Positions 1 to 11,504 of a DNA stretch of 64,000 nucleotides are shown piece after piece. The stretch is from Stropharia rugosoannulata (taxonomy: Eukaryota > Basidiomycota > Agaricomycetes > Agaricales > Strophariaceae), in contig JANCIK010000002.1 in assembly GCA_028532985.1 (NCBI GenBank), positions 2,046,001 through 2,110,000 on the forward strand, in the 5' to 3' direction. Every line of letters begins with the position of its first letter. Within the stretch, counting starts at the first letter, position 1. The translations under genes and the position numbers were made by a program. Under the pieces are notes generated by a model. The model saw only the letters and a program-made list of their open reading frames with translations. It ran no database searches and had not been told where the DNA came from.

Positions 1-961
1 TTTAGGCCGCCCATATCGTCAGGCATATCTTGAGGAAGGTATCGAAAGACTTCAGCAGCAGACTTCTGTACAGCTTTCTTCTTCTTCTTTTTCGGTGGCA
101 CTGACATAGTCGCAGAAAACATAAACGGGTAGGCACCGAGTGCTTGATTCGGGTTCGCTTGACTGTCCGCGCCTAGTTGGGAAGTAACATTCAGGCGAGA
201 CACAGATCGCGTAACACGGGTAGGGGGAGGAGGTCCCATATTGTTAGGCCCAGACCGTTTAGGGAGTCGGCGTTTTGACCTGGTAGTGCCTGTAGGAGGC
301 CCGGGAGGCCCAAGAATCCAGGCAGGAGTCTCCGCAGCAGCAGGCTCGATCCTAGTAGTCTCCGGAGCAGCAGCGGCGGAGTCGATCCTGGCAGTCCCCG
401 CAGACCCAACGTCTTTACGAGAGGAAGAGCGCACCAAAGTCTGATCGTTGTCTGCTGCGCCTTGCGATATTTTCCTCCTCTTAGCGGGAACAGTCTTTAC
501 ATTGGAATCTCTGGATGGGAAAATAGTCAGGTTAATGCTTATAGCGAGGAACATCGAATGACTTACGCCACTGCAGGTGCAATAATTGGGCGAGATTCTT
601 GCTCCCCAGGGCGGGCAAGAGCAGCCGCTTCAGCGAGAGCAAGTCTTTCCTTCAGAGCGTTAAGATTTTGGAGTAATTCTTGCTCCCGCAATTGCATCGC
701 AGTTTCCTGTTCTTTCCACGCTCGCGATTGGGCGACCGCCTGCTGTTCCCAATCACTCATTCTGGCAGATACCATGCTCTCCAGAAGAGCTGCAATGTCA
801 GGGGCTGGGGTTGATTGGCGAAGTAAAGCAGAAGATATCATAGTGCCGGGAGGCTCTGGCATGTCAGTGGGTCCAGCCATTTCACTGTCCGCATCTGGTA
901 GTACAGAGGACGCAGACTCGGAACGCAGAATGGCATCCAGTTGGGCAGGCTGCTCGGACAT
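1..961 (-). CDS. Partial basic, low-complexity protein (hypothetical)
   Basis: I do not recognise this gene. The start is the ATG at 961, beginning MSEQPAQLDAIL. Exon 1 runs 961-567 and exon 2 from 510 to the window edge. A 56 bp intron (511-566, GTAAGT donor, CAG acceptor) joins them with the frame kept. Residues about 60-120 form a Gln/Glu/Leu/Ala-rich stretch likely to be a coiled coil (LREQELLQNLNALKERLA). Exon 2 has a PAKRRK cluster and a run of six lysines (PPKKKKKK), both resembling nuclear localisation signals, separated by Ala/Pro/Thr-rich disordered sequence. The reading frame is still open at position 1, so the C-terminus is missing. A nuclear role is inference only. A gag-like mobile-element protein cannot be excluded, but no zinc knuckle, protease or polymerase is visible. 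Confidence 0.6.
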
Positions 962-1359
962 GTCCTAAGAAACGATTGAAATCGAGAGTTGGTGGAACGT
1001 TGCAGTAGAGCAGGGTTCTGGGTCCTGAATCCTCTATCATCAAATCATAGAAATATGAGGAATTCCATACTCCGAAGATACAAAAAGATACATACATTCA
1101 GTATCCACATGCACCCATATGGTCCAGGTTCTTGGCTGTTTCAACAACCAAACCAAATCAAATACATACGAGCTTGCATCGATCATGATGGCGCTGCATG
1201 ACTTGCACGAAGAGCTCGGGTGCTTGGAGGTGTCGGTCAGTTATACTTGCTCAATCGCCAAGCGTCGATACTGTCTACATTCTGTAGGACCAGAGTCCGC
1301 CCTCGGATGCATTAGCAAAAGTGATATATATTGCATAGAAATTCCTGATACGGCTGGTA
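962..1359. other. Intergenic, divergent promoter region
   Basis: About 400 bp between the start of the partial minus-strand gene and the start of the plus-strand WD40-like gene, so it probably holds both promoters. I see no convincing core element, and short ORFs here carry no recognisable domain. Confidence 0.4.
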
Positions 1360-3332
1360 ATGATGTCCGAACCTCACCCAAATACCCACCGCTCATTCCT
1401 TCCTCGATTTGAAGGTTCTGTCTCGGTTATATCCCTTTCTCCAGACGGGAGGCTATTGGCCTTGGGAACCTCGGAGCGAAATGTTGAAGTAAGTCTCTTG
1501 CAAAGATTTGTCAAAATTCCTGCCAGTAACGCACCCCCAGATTTGGTATCTTTACCGGAAAAATTGGTTCTATTCGCAGCGTTTCAATGGCGATATTATC
1601 AGCCCCGGCACAGACTACGATTGCGAAAATTTTGAGGCCATGACGTGGCATCTGTTTCTCCCAAACCAACTCCTGCTGATAAAATACACCGGGGAGATTC
1701 GGTCTCTCCATATCGACGAGGTTGATCACGTATAGTATCTTCTGATATCATATGGTCGAAGGAGGGACACTAATAATGTACCATACTACTAGGTATCCAC
1801 ATCAATAAGACTGATTAGTCTATCGAATCAACTGTTCTTCGGCGAACGAATTTTCCTTTCTTCTTCATGCCTAAATATCTACGGCAGTGAATTGTCAGCC
1901 TTCGTGAATAATGTGTTTATTACCTACAAGGATCCCTTCGACAGTGAGTCATAGTGGTTTATAAGACTGTCAATACACAATGAATACTTGCCCAATACAA
2001 GGAGCAACTCCGTATGTCAAGGGGGTCGTTCACTCCGATATTATCATTCCCAAAAGACTTTTCGAGCACACAGGGCACGATCTTGTGGATATGTGGTATT
2101 TGAGCAAAAGAGAAGTCCTGGTAGCGTATCCGCTTGGAGTTTTGTAAGCGGAATCCTCATCGGTGTACAACCAGATCCTAGCTGCTGATTAACCGGGGTA
2201 GCTCTTTTCTGACTTCATCTCAAGAGCTGCGGAAATGCATAAATTTCGAGCCCTCCCGGATGCTGTGAGTGATTTCATCCACTTCTTAAATCTATATCTA
2301 ACCCGAGTTCGCCCAAAGTCGCTCAGGAGCCATCTGTCCAGGGAGGAAGACATTCCTCTCTGTAACAATCCACGGAGAAGTTGACGTCTATGATTTAGTC
2401 ACTCAAACATTCATCGCCAAAATACATAATGTCAATGCACCAATCAGGTCCGTCATTTCAGCCCAATTTTATGATAGGAATTCTGTTGCGTTGGTTCGCA
2501 ATGCGCGCGCGAATGAACCCGGCATCGAAATTCTACCGGATTTCTCCACAAGTGGTGTCAACCTCCATTACGGGCTGGACATCCTTCCTGCAACCCTCAA
2601 CATGCCTCGCCCATATAAAAGTGCGCTGACTTCTTTTTTCTGTGAGAAAAGCTTCTTATATAACCTCTATCAGCTCTTGTCTACGTCAGTCGTCTTCAAC
2701 AAATTTGACTGCTCACTGCCTGACTTCTAATAAAGACAGCAGGACTCATTGGGGCTAAGGGTCATCTAATATATGTCAGGAATAATATTGATCAAATCGT
2801 CATTTTAAATCTAGAGGTTTGTTGTAGTGTATGTTTGCTGATGGTTCACTGAGCTAAATCTGTCCAGGATTGCGTTGATGTTCGTGACAATGCTTCAATA
2901 TTCAAGTATGCTCCCGGTGCCACATCAGTAGATCTTCAACGTCATCCACCTCACCCACCTCACCATCGAGCAGCCAGCCCTTCGGATAGTCCTTTGTTGT
3001 GTGAGACGTATCGCATTCTGGCTCAAGTAGGCTGCGATTCCACTTCTGGCAAGGAATTTGATCAGGCTAGAGAGGAAGCTGCGGAGTTTCTTGAATTACG
3101 GACCTTGGAAGCTGCGAGAGCGCGGGCGCAGCGTTTACTGGGTGATGAAAGCTGTATTTCCGGGGGGGGAAATGGGGCAGGCAGCGGAGGAACAACAAGA
3201 GGTGGACACAACATTGACGAGGGGAGTCAGACCAGCAATCACGAACCACATGGACTACAAATTCAGGATGGGCACTTGGCAGTTGCTTTGTACACGCTGC
3301 AGTGGTTTCTTTCCTTACAGCGACATCAATAA
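1360..3332 (+). CDS. WD40-like beta-propeller protein (hypothetical)
   Basis: The start is ATG 1360 or the adjacent ATG 1363. The first exon has a WD40-blade signature (VSVISLSPDGRLLALGTSE) leading to NVEIW across a clean intron. Further exons join in frame: one ending RSLHIDEVDH, one ending TYKDPFD, then a region ending YPLGVL, then SVTIHGEVDVYDLVTQ, which looks like another blade, then KGHLIYVRNNIDQIVILNLE. The last exon has a His/Pro-rich linker and a Glu/Ala/Arg-rich helix (AREEAAEFLELRTLEAARAR) followed by a Gly-rich tail. WD40 proteins are scaffolds; the partner here is unknown. The exon starting near 2339 needs a non-consensus donor (GTGATT), so that junction is uncertain. It may be an Agaricomycete-specific paralogue family, which is inference. 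Confidence 0.6.
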
Positions 3333-3441
3333 ATAGTGAAGGCAGTAAATAATGAAGGCATGTGTATCGACCCTCAGGCTTGCGTCAATCTTGAATCTTA
3401 AAGGGACTAATTACAAATAAATAAACTGAATTCACTACAGG

Positions 3442-3628
3442 TATGTACATGTTGAAGGATAGGCATAAATAACGCAAATATAAATGGAATTAATTAAATG
3501 CAAAGAATCGAGGGTTGAGCGTTGAGGAGAAACTTATGGTAAGGAACGTTTTGGTTATGTATATGATGAGGGATAGACATAAATAATGGAAGTATAAATA
3601 TAGTCAAATAAATACGAAGATTTGAGGA
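3442..3628. repeat. Diverged tandem duplication, ~114 bp period
   Basis: Two AT-rich copies begin at about 3442 (tatgtacatgttgaagga) and 3556 (tatgtatatgatgaggga), and similarity continues through tagNcataaataa and ataaat blocks. The second copy reaches almost to the stop codon of the minus-strand membrane protein gene. The copies have diverged but are colinear. Confidence 0.6.
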
Positions 3629-3647
3629 ATGACTTGTTGAAAGTTGA

Positions 3648-4775
3648 TTAAGGATTAAATTTGGTTAAGGGATATTCGTTGGGAGTTATGGTGGGATCGA
3701 GATCGGAATAATCATTGAGAGCGATTGTAGGATTGGGTATGCCCTGTCGTGCAGGAAAAATCTGGCGAATGGCAGCAGCAATAACAACCGAAACATTAGA
3801 GACAATGATGGACAAAATGACCTGCATGTTGCATTAGCTTTTCCGGGGCTACTCCAGACTGGACTGACTCACTGTTGCATTTGAAAGACAAAGAAACAAG
3901 AATAGGTATTTGGGAGTCTTCACAATATACAAGACCCAAAATGTAGTACTGAGCGCAAAAGTAAGTATGTTACTGAAAAGGCCAACAGCCGCTATGCGCG
4001 TCCGCGTGTCCAAAGGGCTGAAGAAGTCCGATAACATGTTTACATTGATCGTAACCAATCCTAATTCAATGGCGCCACCACCTAAAATGGATTTTTAAGT
4101 AGTTGAAACCTCAAGTTCAAATAATCTTACTGATTAAAGCGATAATTGAAAGTGTGTTGGGTAAACGGCAGAAACAATCTCGAATGCGTGGGCATTCCTG
4201 AGCTTGAGAGCATATAATGACCGTTGCGATACTGAAAGCTACCCCTGAGGTGAACAGTAAAGCAGAAAGCCATATGAATCGCCGAGAATACTTTTCCTTT
4301 CCTAACTGCTGAGAATAAACTCGGGCAGTGGTCATGACCAAGCATGCCCTGGAGTTCCTGGAGGCGGCGTGTCATTGATTAATATATCATAGATTGTAGC
4401 GTAGGTGAATCTTACCAGAGTATAAAAAAGAAAATGCTCAAGGTGACATTGTAATGTACTGGTTCAAGAAGTGGTTCTGTTACTGGTTGCTATGTTGAAA
4501 ACGGGTAACATGACCAGTATAAAGGTATTTACTCACTCAGAAGGTAGAAAAGAAGAAGAAATAAGACCAGGCCAGCCAATGCAGATAGTCCAGAAAGAGT
4601 ATCGTCGTGCCATCTTCCGCGGTGACGGGTTTGATAAATAAGTCGGAAGACGGCGGAGGATAATGCAAATGCATATAATAGAAGCAGAGCCCCAAGAATG
4701 ACTGAACAAGTTAGCACTCAATTTGCGCTCAATATTGTGAATTCAACGAGCCTCACCTTTGCGGAAGGCCGACAT
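3648..4775 (-). CDS. Orphan multi-pass membrane protein
   Basis: Unrecognised family. The start is ATG 4775 (MSAFRK), followed by an intron and VILGALLLLYAFALSSAVF, the first hydrophobic segment. Further membrane segments are GLSALAGLVLFLLLFYLL, a short VTLSIFFFILW encoded by a small exon, WLSALLFTSGVAFSIATVII, a segment around TLSIIALISGGAIELGLV, IAAVGLFSNILTFALSTTFW, and ILSIIVSNVSVVIAAAI. This gives about six or seven passes. A Cys-rich loop (CPRIRDCFC) lies between two passes and could be disulfide-bonded outside the membrane. The tail is short, polar and ends NEYPLTKFNP at the TAA at 3648-3650. All five introns are GT-AG and keep the frame, so the gene looks intact. Receptor or transporter function cannot be assigned. 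Confidence 0.65.
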
Positions 4776-7700
4776 GGATGGTCAAGTTTAGCGGTAGGAA
4801 GAAGGAAGTAAATGAGCGTGTGTGAAAGTGAAGCGAACGGTTAAATAGCTATTAACCCTGCTGCCTAACCTGAAACCTACATATGGGTATGAAACGCTGC
4901 CAGAGCCAACCTACAAAAATTGGGCCTTTTATATCTTGCACTGTTACAGCTATTGGAATACGCATGGATAAAGCATACCAGAAAAACTGGATCAGAATAA
5001 AAGTACCGGCCAGACTGTGAGTAACGTGCCATCAAGTCGTGCATATAACTCACATTTCTGCTCGTACTGCTTACGGCGTCGACCTCCTCTTCATCTACCA
5101 TTTTCTTGCCTAGCACCTACTACTCCTCGATGATTCTCGACAATCGTCTACCCCCGGTTTCTCGACCAGCATCAGCTATTCCAGCAGTCAAGCTGTAGGT
5201 CAAAGGCCGTCCCCGGTTGATGAATAGCTATGCTCTAGCTGCAACAGGTTCAGAATGCTTACTGGCATTCCGGTGAGTGCAAGCCAGCGTACTCGGGGCC
5301 GACGAGCTCAAGCGACTTTGCGTCGATAGACTGACACCTAGTCAAAGTCGTCAATAAAACTGCAACTCGGGCTCAAGCGGCTCTACGAACTGCATGAATA
5401 CCTCAAGGTCGAGCGACAGAGAAGTTGCATGCCAACAAACTGCAACCGGGAGGCCGACTCAGTGCAGCGCAATGTCTACAACAGAGTCGTTCCAGTGCTT
5501 GATTGGTGGTCGTAGCTGGTAGTCAGCTTGACCGTTAAGCCACTTCTCTTTATCTAGGCATTCGGTAAGGATTTCTTCTCATATTGCATAGGTTGCATAT
5601 AAACAACTTACTCTGCCAGAATTAATGCGATCCGCTTCATCGAGTGCAATTTGTTCGCGATTCGTTCCATTGAATCCATTGATGCGACTGATTTGACCTG
5701 GAGTATGCCACAATCGCAGTAAAAGTTTGCTGGGATATCAATATAAAAGAGCAGGCCGGTGGTCCATCTAAGAGGCACATACGTCAGGGTAAGCCGCCGT
5801 TCCATCGGTCCTGAGGGTATTTCGCGCGCGCTGATAGAGTTCGTCGTGTAGGGTTACTGTACTACTGTAGGCGAGCGGTCAATGGACAGCGAACGCGGTC
5901 CTAAATCAAAGGGTGATGGAGCCCATTGAAGTTGTAGGAGGATCTGGTTCAAATCGAATTAACCTGCAGATAGCGTCAAGAGAGATAGTAATGAGTCTGC
6001 AGGCAACCTACATCCACAGACCATTCCGTCCATATGAATCTTTGTGCAGTTAGGTATTTCTTGTGTTGAAGGTGACAGTGTTGAAGTTGACAAAGTGCAT
6101 CAGCAATTGTTTGTTTCGAACATGTCGTAGAGCCCATATCCGAAATAACAGCCAGCACTCCCTAACACCCAGAAAGACATGTCAAGTCCTCAGAACTCGG
6201 GATATGTTCATGCCATAAAATCTGAGGGCACCGACCAACCAGAGATTTTCGAATTCCAATTTGTATACGCGAGCCAACTATCCTGCAAGCCACATGGCAA
6301 GAGGCCCCAACTACAGTGTAATAAATTACAAGTGAGTTTCGCATATAAACTTTTAAGGTTGACCTGACGCACCTTTTCCAGTGGAAGGAGTCATTCTGCA
6401 GGCGAATGGAGCTGGCGCCCTGGACTTCTTTCAGAGAGATCTCCCCATCCCCCATCATATCTCCTCCCGCTCTTATTCTTTGCAACAAGCCGAGTTGTCT
6501 TAGGGTAAGTTTTTAGACCGGAAATGTTTAACGAGCAGACCAGGTAGACTAGAAATGTTAACAAGCAGACCAGAATCAGACTAAAGTTCGACATATTCAC
6601 CTTGCTGTGTCAACCCCCAGTCCAACCCGTCGGACTTGCGCCTTGTACTGCTAGACGTTGAAGTTGGAATCAGCCAAGCCGCCCGTATTTTCAAAACAGA
6701 TCGACCTGCTTGTTGAGCACGTAATTGGAAAGGCAAGTTGTTGACTGCGAAGTGGCTGCGAAGTGCTGGGATCGAGAACAAATAAGTCCAGCCCCGACTT
6801 CTCTTGAATGAGGCTGGTGTATTCAGTCGATGAGGAGAGTTTTAGCAGTTAACGAGGTAAGAAGCAACGAGACGTTGCAATTGGGAGGCGGCGGGCTGGT
6901 GGCTTATGGAAGACTTGTTTACGGCTGACCGTGTTCCACATTTGGTTGCCGCTCAGGCGCACGTCCCAACTTCACACTTTGTCTACAGACTATATTCACC
7001 GTTTTGCCGGCCAAACTCAAGGAGACGACTTACAACTGCAGACAGTACACCTTGAGTATTCTGTAATGACAAGTTCGAACGTTAAGTTGCGTTAAAGGCC
7101 GTTTCTCAGAACATCGACCGCCGCCGCCTCGCCTCGCCTCGCCTCCTATGTGGGTCTCCCAGCCGTCCGCCCCCTTCTCAGAGGTCAATCAAATATCCTC
7201 AGAGCTCACAATGACAGGGTGTCGAATTTCGTGCTCATTAGGTGCGTGCACATGCAGCAGATTGGTCGGAGACCGTATGAGGGGTGAGTAGGGCGTTCAC
7301 TCTCTTGTTCGCTAACGCTGCCTTTTTATGGCTTTTCGTTGCAATATTTTGCACCTAGGGCTCAGCGAGGTGAAGCCAAGAAGCTTGTTCTCGTTGTCGT
7401 CTTCAATACCAGTTCTGCACTGGTACCAATCCACAATGAAAGCAAAGCAACAAGCCCTTCAAGCCTGTTCCAGGTTTCCTCAGAAGAATACTCACGGTAT
7501 GTTGCCTTTCAGCAAACAATCTATTGCTCCATTTTTAGTTTCCACCTAATTACAGCAGGTCTTAATTCAACTCCTTATAACTAAGTGATCTTAGTGCTGA
7601 CTTCTGACGCCATTTCATCCGCGACTTCAGGTATTTTCATACGTTCTATTAAGAAAATCAACACATTCATAATCGGTGCTCCTACTACCTAGGCCTTCTT

Positions 7701-8360
7701 TGTTAATCGACATTTCAAACAATACTAATTATCCACACCACAACGGTAGAGTTGGACGTAGGTGGATTGAATGACTATCTTTGTTCATCATCAATCTAGA
7801 ACAGATTAATTACATACAGCCTTCATATGTGGGACCCAGAAGGTTCTGAGGATATGACCCCTTCCGTGCCCTTCGTATTGCCCATGTTTTGGTCGGACAT
7901 TGGGCACATATTTATTAATTGGATAGCGAAGCAATGGCGAAGCGTATAACCGTTGAGTGATATCTGGAGTGTGACCGACGTGACACTCTTTGCTGCACGT
8001 GACTGTATCTTATCAGTTAACAGCTGAGTTAACAGCTAAGCACCGGCAATACGTTTGCCGAACGCAAATGCTAAACATTTCAACAACTTAACAGTTGATT
8101 GTCGGCCGTGTTATGGAACTGGAGATGTGGCAGTGCCATCAGCCTCGAGGCATTGTTCGATAACTCCGGCTCTGGCTGGCTTGCCCTCCCACCACTCGGC
8201 TTGGGGGCCGAAGATAAAATTGTTACATTTCTTCCGTGCCTCTAGCCTTGCTGCAACTGCGTTTTCACCTCTGCGCGGCGGTTGGCATTTGCTCCTGACT
8301 TTGATTCCTGTTCCAGGGGTTCATGTTTGCCTCGTTTCTTTCATTGCCTTCACGTTTATC
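4776..8360. other. 3.6 kb without a supportable gene
   Basis: Open frames here are short and lack domains. Best candidates are a two-exon minus ORF at 5101-4852, a 65-codon minus ORF at 5805-5608 and a 67-codon minus ORF from 6594 with one membrane-like segment. None has a recognisable family match, and splice-joined continuations fail. The stretch probably contains the promoter of the MARVEL-like cluster at its right end. Degraded gene remnants are possible. Confidence 0.4.
7126..7145. repeat. (GCCTC)4 microsatellite
   Basis: Four perfect gcctc units follow a short gccgcc run in otherwise non-coding sequence. Confidence 0.8.
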
Positions 8361-9641
8361 ATGCCCTCCGCTGCAATGCAAGCCGATTCTCGCCCATCCC
8401 AACCTGCAACCTCTAGAGCTCGCATGTCACTGTTCAGCATAATCCGGAATTCGTTATATGGTGTGTAGCGCCTTTAGAACTCAGAGGGTGCATGTCCGAC
8501 TAACAATGAGCGCTTATAGGCACTGTCATTTTATTCACTGTTATTTGCCTAGCTATGGCAGCCCATTTCCAGTCGGTGTTGACCTCTTCGGACCTCAGTC
8601 AGTGTTGAAATTTTCAATAAGAATAATGTCCTAATGATTTTTTATGCATAGCTCGCTTTGTGCCTTTCGCCATCTTTGTGTGCACTGTCAGTTTATTGGT
8701 CTTCCTGGTACTGTAAGTGACACAATCTAGTAGGTATAAGTGCTCGGGAGTTGATTCTCGTGAAGTGTTTCATTCAGCTTTTTCTTGCGGGGACGGAATC
8801 CAATCTCTACGAGAATTGAGTTGGCGTGCTTGGGGTTAGTGGGACTGTTCTGGCTTGGTGAGTACACTCTTAAACAATGATCAAAATAACACTGTGCTCA
8901 TCATGGTTATAGTCCTGGGCGTCTTTTTGGCAACCTCAGATGCCCAGAACGCTGATGTGGAATGCTTTGCACCGGGTACGACGACACCAGTGGATGATGA
9001 TCTGGCGAGCTGTATGTGTGATCTTCTCTATACTATGAACTGTGCCTTATCATGCCTTAAACGCAGTCCACACGGACCAATACCAGGCAATGTACCGTGT
9101 CTTAATGACATTTTCATTGTTCAACGCCGTTCTCGGTAAGTGATTGTGTTATTTTTAGATCGATTGCCATTCATGGAAAGTAGTTATATTTGCTTGTTTA
9201 GCTCTACTATTCCTTGCCATCCGGAGGCATCGCAAGGGCGATCAGCATATGTGGCATGGCCCTGTTACCTCCTGTGCATGGTTCAACAGCTATGGAAACT
9301 CGAAGCAGACCGAGGCGAAGACAAGTAGCTCTAGTATACTCCCCGTGGCATCGGCATATATGGGCGAAGCCATTTTCACGGAGAAGCCGGAACGGAAAGC
9401 GAGCGCAAGACGCGAGCGTCAATACCCTACACCCACTCAACCCTACTCAAATCAACCATACTCACAGTCTTATCAACCGCGAAACCCCTATCGTTCAGCG
9501 GAGAAAGCTAGGTCTCCCGCTGGATATACCCGGCAGGGCTCTGGTAGCTCACCTCGCAGTGGTTCAAGAACCACTGATCTGGAAAACGGTGGCATGCTTA
9601 ACCCGTACAGCAGAGGGCCTGCGCGCGGTTCTCCCCGTTGA
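8361..9641 (+). CDS. MARVEL-like four-pass membrane protein A
   Basis: ATG 8361 is the first Met in this frame (MPSAAMQADSRP). Small exons join cleanly through phase-1 and phase-2 introns. Segment 1 is TVILFTVICLAMAA, segment 2 FVPFAIFVCTVSLLVFLVL, segment 3 LACLGLVGLFWLVLGVFLA, then a loop with a Cys (NADVECFAPG), and segment 4 FSLFNAVLALLFLAI. The cytosolic tail is basic and Tyr/Pro/Gln-rich with repeated YPTPTQPYSNQPYSQ-type sequence. Four passes with a Cys-bearing loop between 3 and 4 and a long polar tail match the MARVEL-like membrane proteins common in basidiomycetes, which associate with membrane microdomains. It is the first of three similar genes in the same orientation. Specific function is unknown. 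Confidence 0.75.
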
Positions 9642-10041
9642 GCCATGTAGAATCTTGTTTATGTAGCATTCTGACTCTTCTCTTTTTTTATTCACGATGG
9701 GAAACGATGTAGATGATATTTCACGAAGGTGTTTTTGTATATTAGATAGCCTGTAAGCAAGGGAACATATGGTCGCTGATGATGGGATTTTTAATCGTCA
9801 ACAATGAAGCAGCGCACTTTGTGCGAAATGAAATTCGACGACGTGATCAGTTCATCTGGCCCGTGGCGCATGAGGATTAGATGCAAATTACGTCATTACA
9901 GTAAAGCTGTCCGTATAAGGAGCTGCCCGTGCTACTTATATCATTACTCACATTCATATTATGCCCTTCTGAACCCGATACCCTTTCTTCCCGTACTACT
10001 ATCACACTCGGTCTCTTCCTCGCTACTCATCGTTGAATATC
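9642..10041. other. Intergenic between MARVEL-like genes A and B
   Basis: 400 bp. It should carry the 3' end of gene A and the promoter of gene B. The sequence just before the gene B start is pyrimidine-rich; nothing else is evident. Confidence 0.4.
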
Positions 10042-11212
10042 ATGACTGTGCGCTTCGGCAACAATAGGGCGGCCTTCTACAGTGAGTTTTGACTGTCGTG
10101 CGAATTGAACTTCGTCAACAATTGATCAACCCCATCCGTGCCCCTCTAGCGGCTGTCATCATACTCTCTGGTAAGATTGGATACTATGAGCGCGATACGA
10201 CTTCCCTAAAGCAATCATTACATAGGCACGGTTCTGGGATTGGCGGCCAACTTCGCCAATATCTTTCTGCCCCATCTACATAGTTTGTACTATCTCAGTT
10301 GATCACTTGTAGAAAACTGTTGATTCAATTCACTCTCTACAGACAACTTTATCATCTTCGCACTTGTCGTTCCATCCCTCACTATACTAGCTTTTCTTTT
10401 CAGGTGCGTACTTTGAATACCTTGATCCGTCATCGTAATGAAATAATATAATCATCTCTAGTTTGCAATGGGCACAGCCGAATTCAGAGGCCGTCATGTT
10501 GTTCATCTTGGGGGTACTATGGCTTGGTACGTGCATAATCCTTCGCCTGCATTCTGCTGCTGATGTAACTTGGAAGCTATGGGCTCGTGGGCAACGTATG
10601 TATTTTTAGAGTCACCTCGTATACACTGGGAGGCTCATTACAAGGCCTTCACAGAGATGTAATCGGGCCACTGCAGTGCGATAGCATAGGCAGCGATCAG
10701 ACACTGCCAGCAAAAAATGGTGGTACCAGTGAGTCCTAATGTATCCTTTTTTTTCCTGGTGTATTCTTTGTTAAATACTACTTTCTAGCAAGCGAGCGAA
10801 GCTATTGCTACGAAATGAAGGTTATTCAGGCATTTTCATGGGCGCTTTTCATCATGTTTGTTTTCGCGGAGTGGATTTTATTCCAACTGGTCAGTCAAGC
10901 GCAAAGGTATGGTCGCTACACTATTTGGAGAGAACCTATTCGTGGTGAGTTATAAGTTATCTCATAAATTTGTCTATTATTTATTCGAATGAAGAGCTCC
11001 CTTGGTTTGGTGAAATGCCAGGGTACTACAATTCAGGCACTCAACAGGCTCCTGGAATGCAATATTATCCATCATCTCCTGGAGCTGGTATGTACAACGG
11101 GTACGCTGGACATCAGTATCCGGGATATCCTCAGCCTGCCCCCGGACACACCCTTGTTATTCAGCCAGGAATGAATGGAGCACCGCCTACCATAACACAA
11201 GTACCTGTTTGA
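10042..11212 (+). CDS. MARVEL-like four-pass membrane protein B
   Basis: The start is ATG 10042 (MTVRFGNNRAAFY), with several very short exons, one coding only about seven residues (TAVIILS). Segment 1 is TVLGLAANFANIFL, segment 2 FIIFALVVPSLTILAFLF, segment 3 EAVMLFILGVLWLAMGSWA, then a polar Cys-containing loop (GPLQCDSIGSDQT) and segment 4 AFSWALFIMFVFAEWILFQL. The tail is rich in Tyr, Pro and Gly (QYYPSSPGAGMYNGYAGH) and ends TQVPV. Layout and exon phases match gene A upstream, so the two are probably old tandem duplicates. MARVEL-like assignment rests on topology and on the loop cysteine, not on a profile search. Confidence 0.75.
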
Positions 11213-11504
11213 AAACACTGGGAGACCTGCTATTATCTTCATACCGCGCTACGAGTGCCAATGACTGATGTTTTTGAAGCATCCGGACTACGACGAATAT
11301 TTCTTGTGAAACGATTGCTGGCTATTGTTATGCTTTGTCAAATAACGTATTGGGACCCCGAGATATAATGCCTCGTGTAATATCCATGCTCCTGCCTCAT
11401 GTACATATTATTTCATTAACGTTTTATACCTCATGGCAGCATGTACATGTACACTCTGAACTATTTAACTTGTTCAACCACCACCACCTAACAAACAAAT
11501 TCGA

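Noticed and set aside
4852..5101. Two-exon minus ORF (MVDEEEVDAVSSTSRN joined to FFWYALSMRIP)
   Set aside because: Splice signals are acceptable, but only about 60 residues result, no family is recognisable, and it does not join in frame to the membrane-protein gene downstream.
5941..5970. tRNA-like B-box (ggttcaaatc)
   Set aside because: No matching A-box or cloverleaf stems could be formed around it.
8055..8360. In-frame upstream extension of MARVEL-like gene A
   Set aside because: The frame is open, but it contains no ATG before 8361; its apparent start is TTG.
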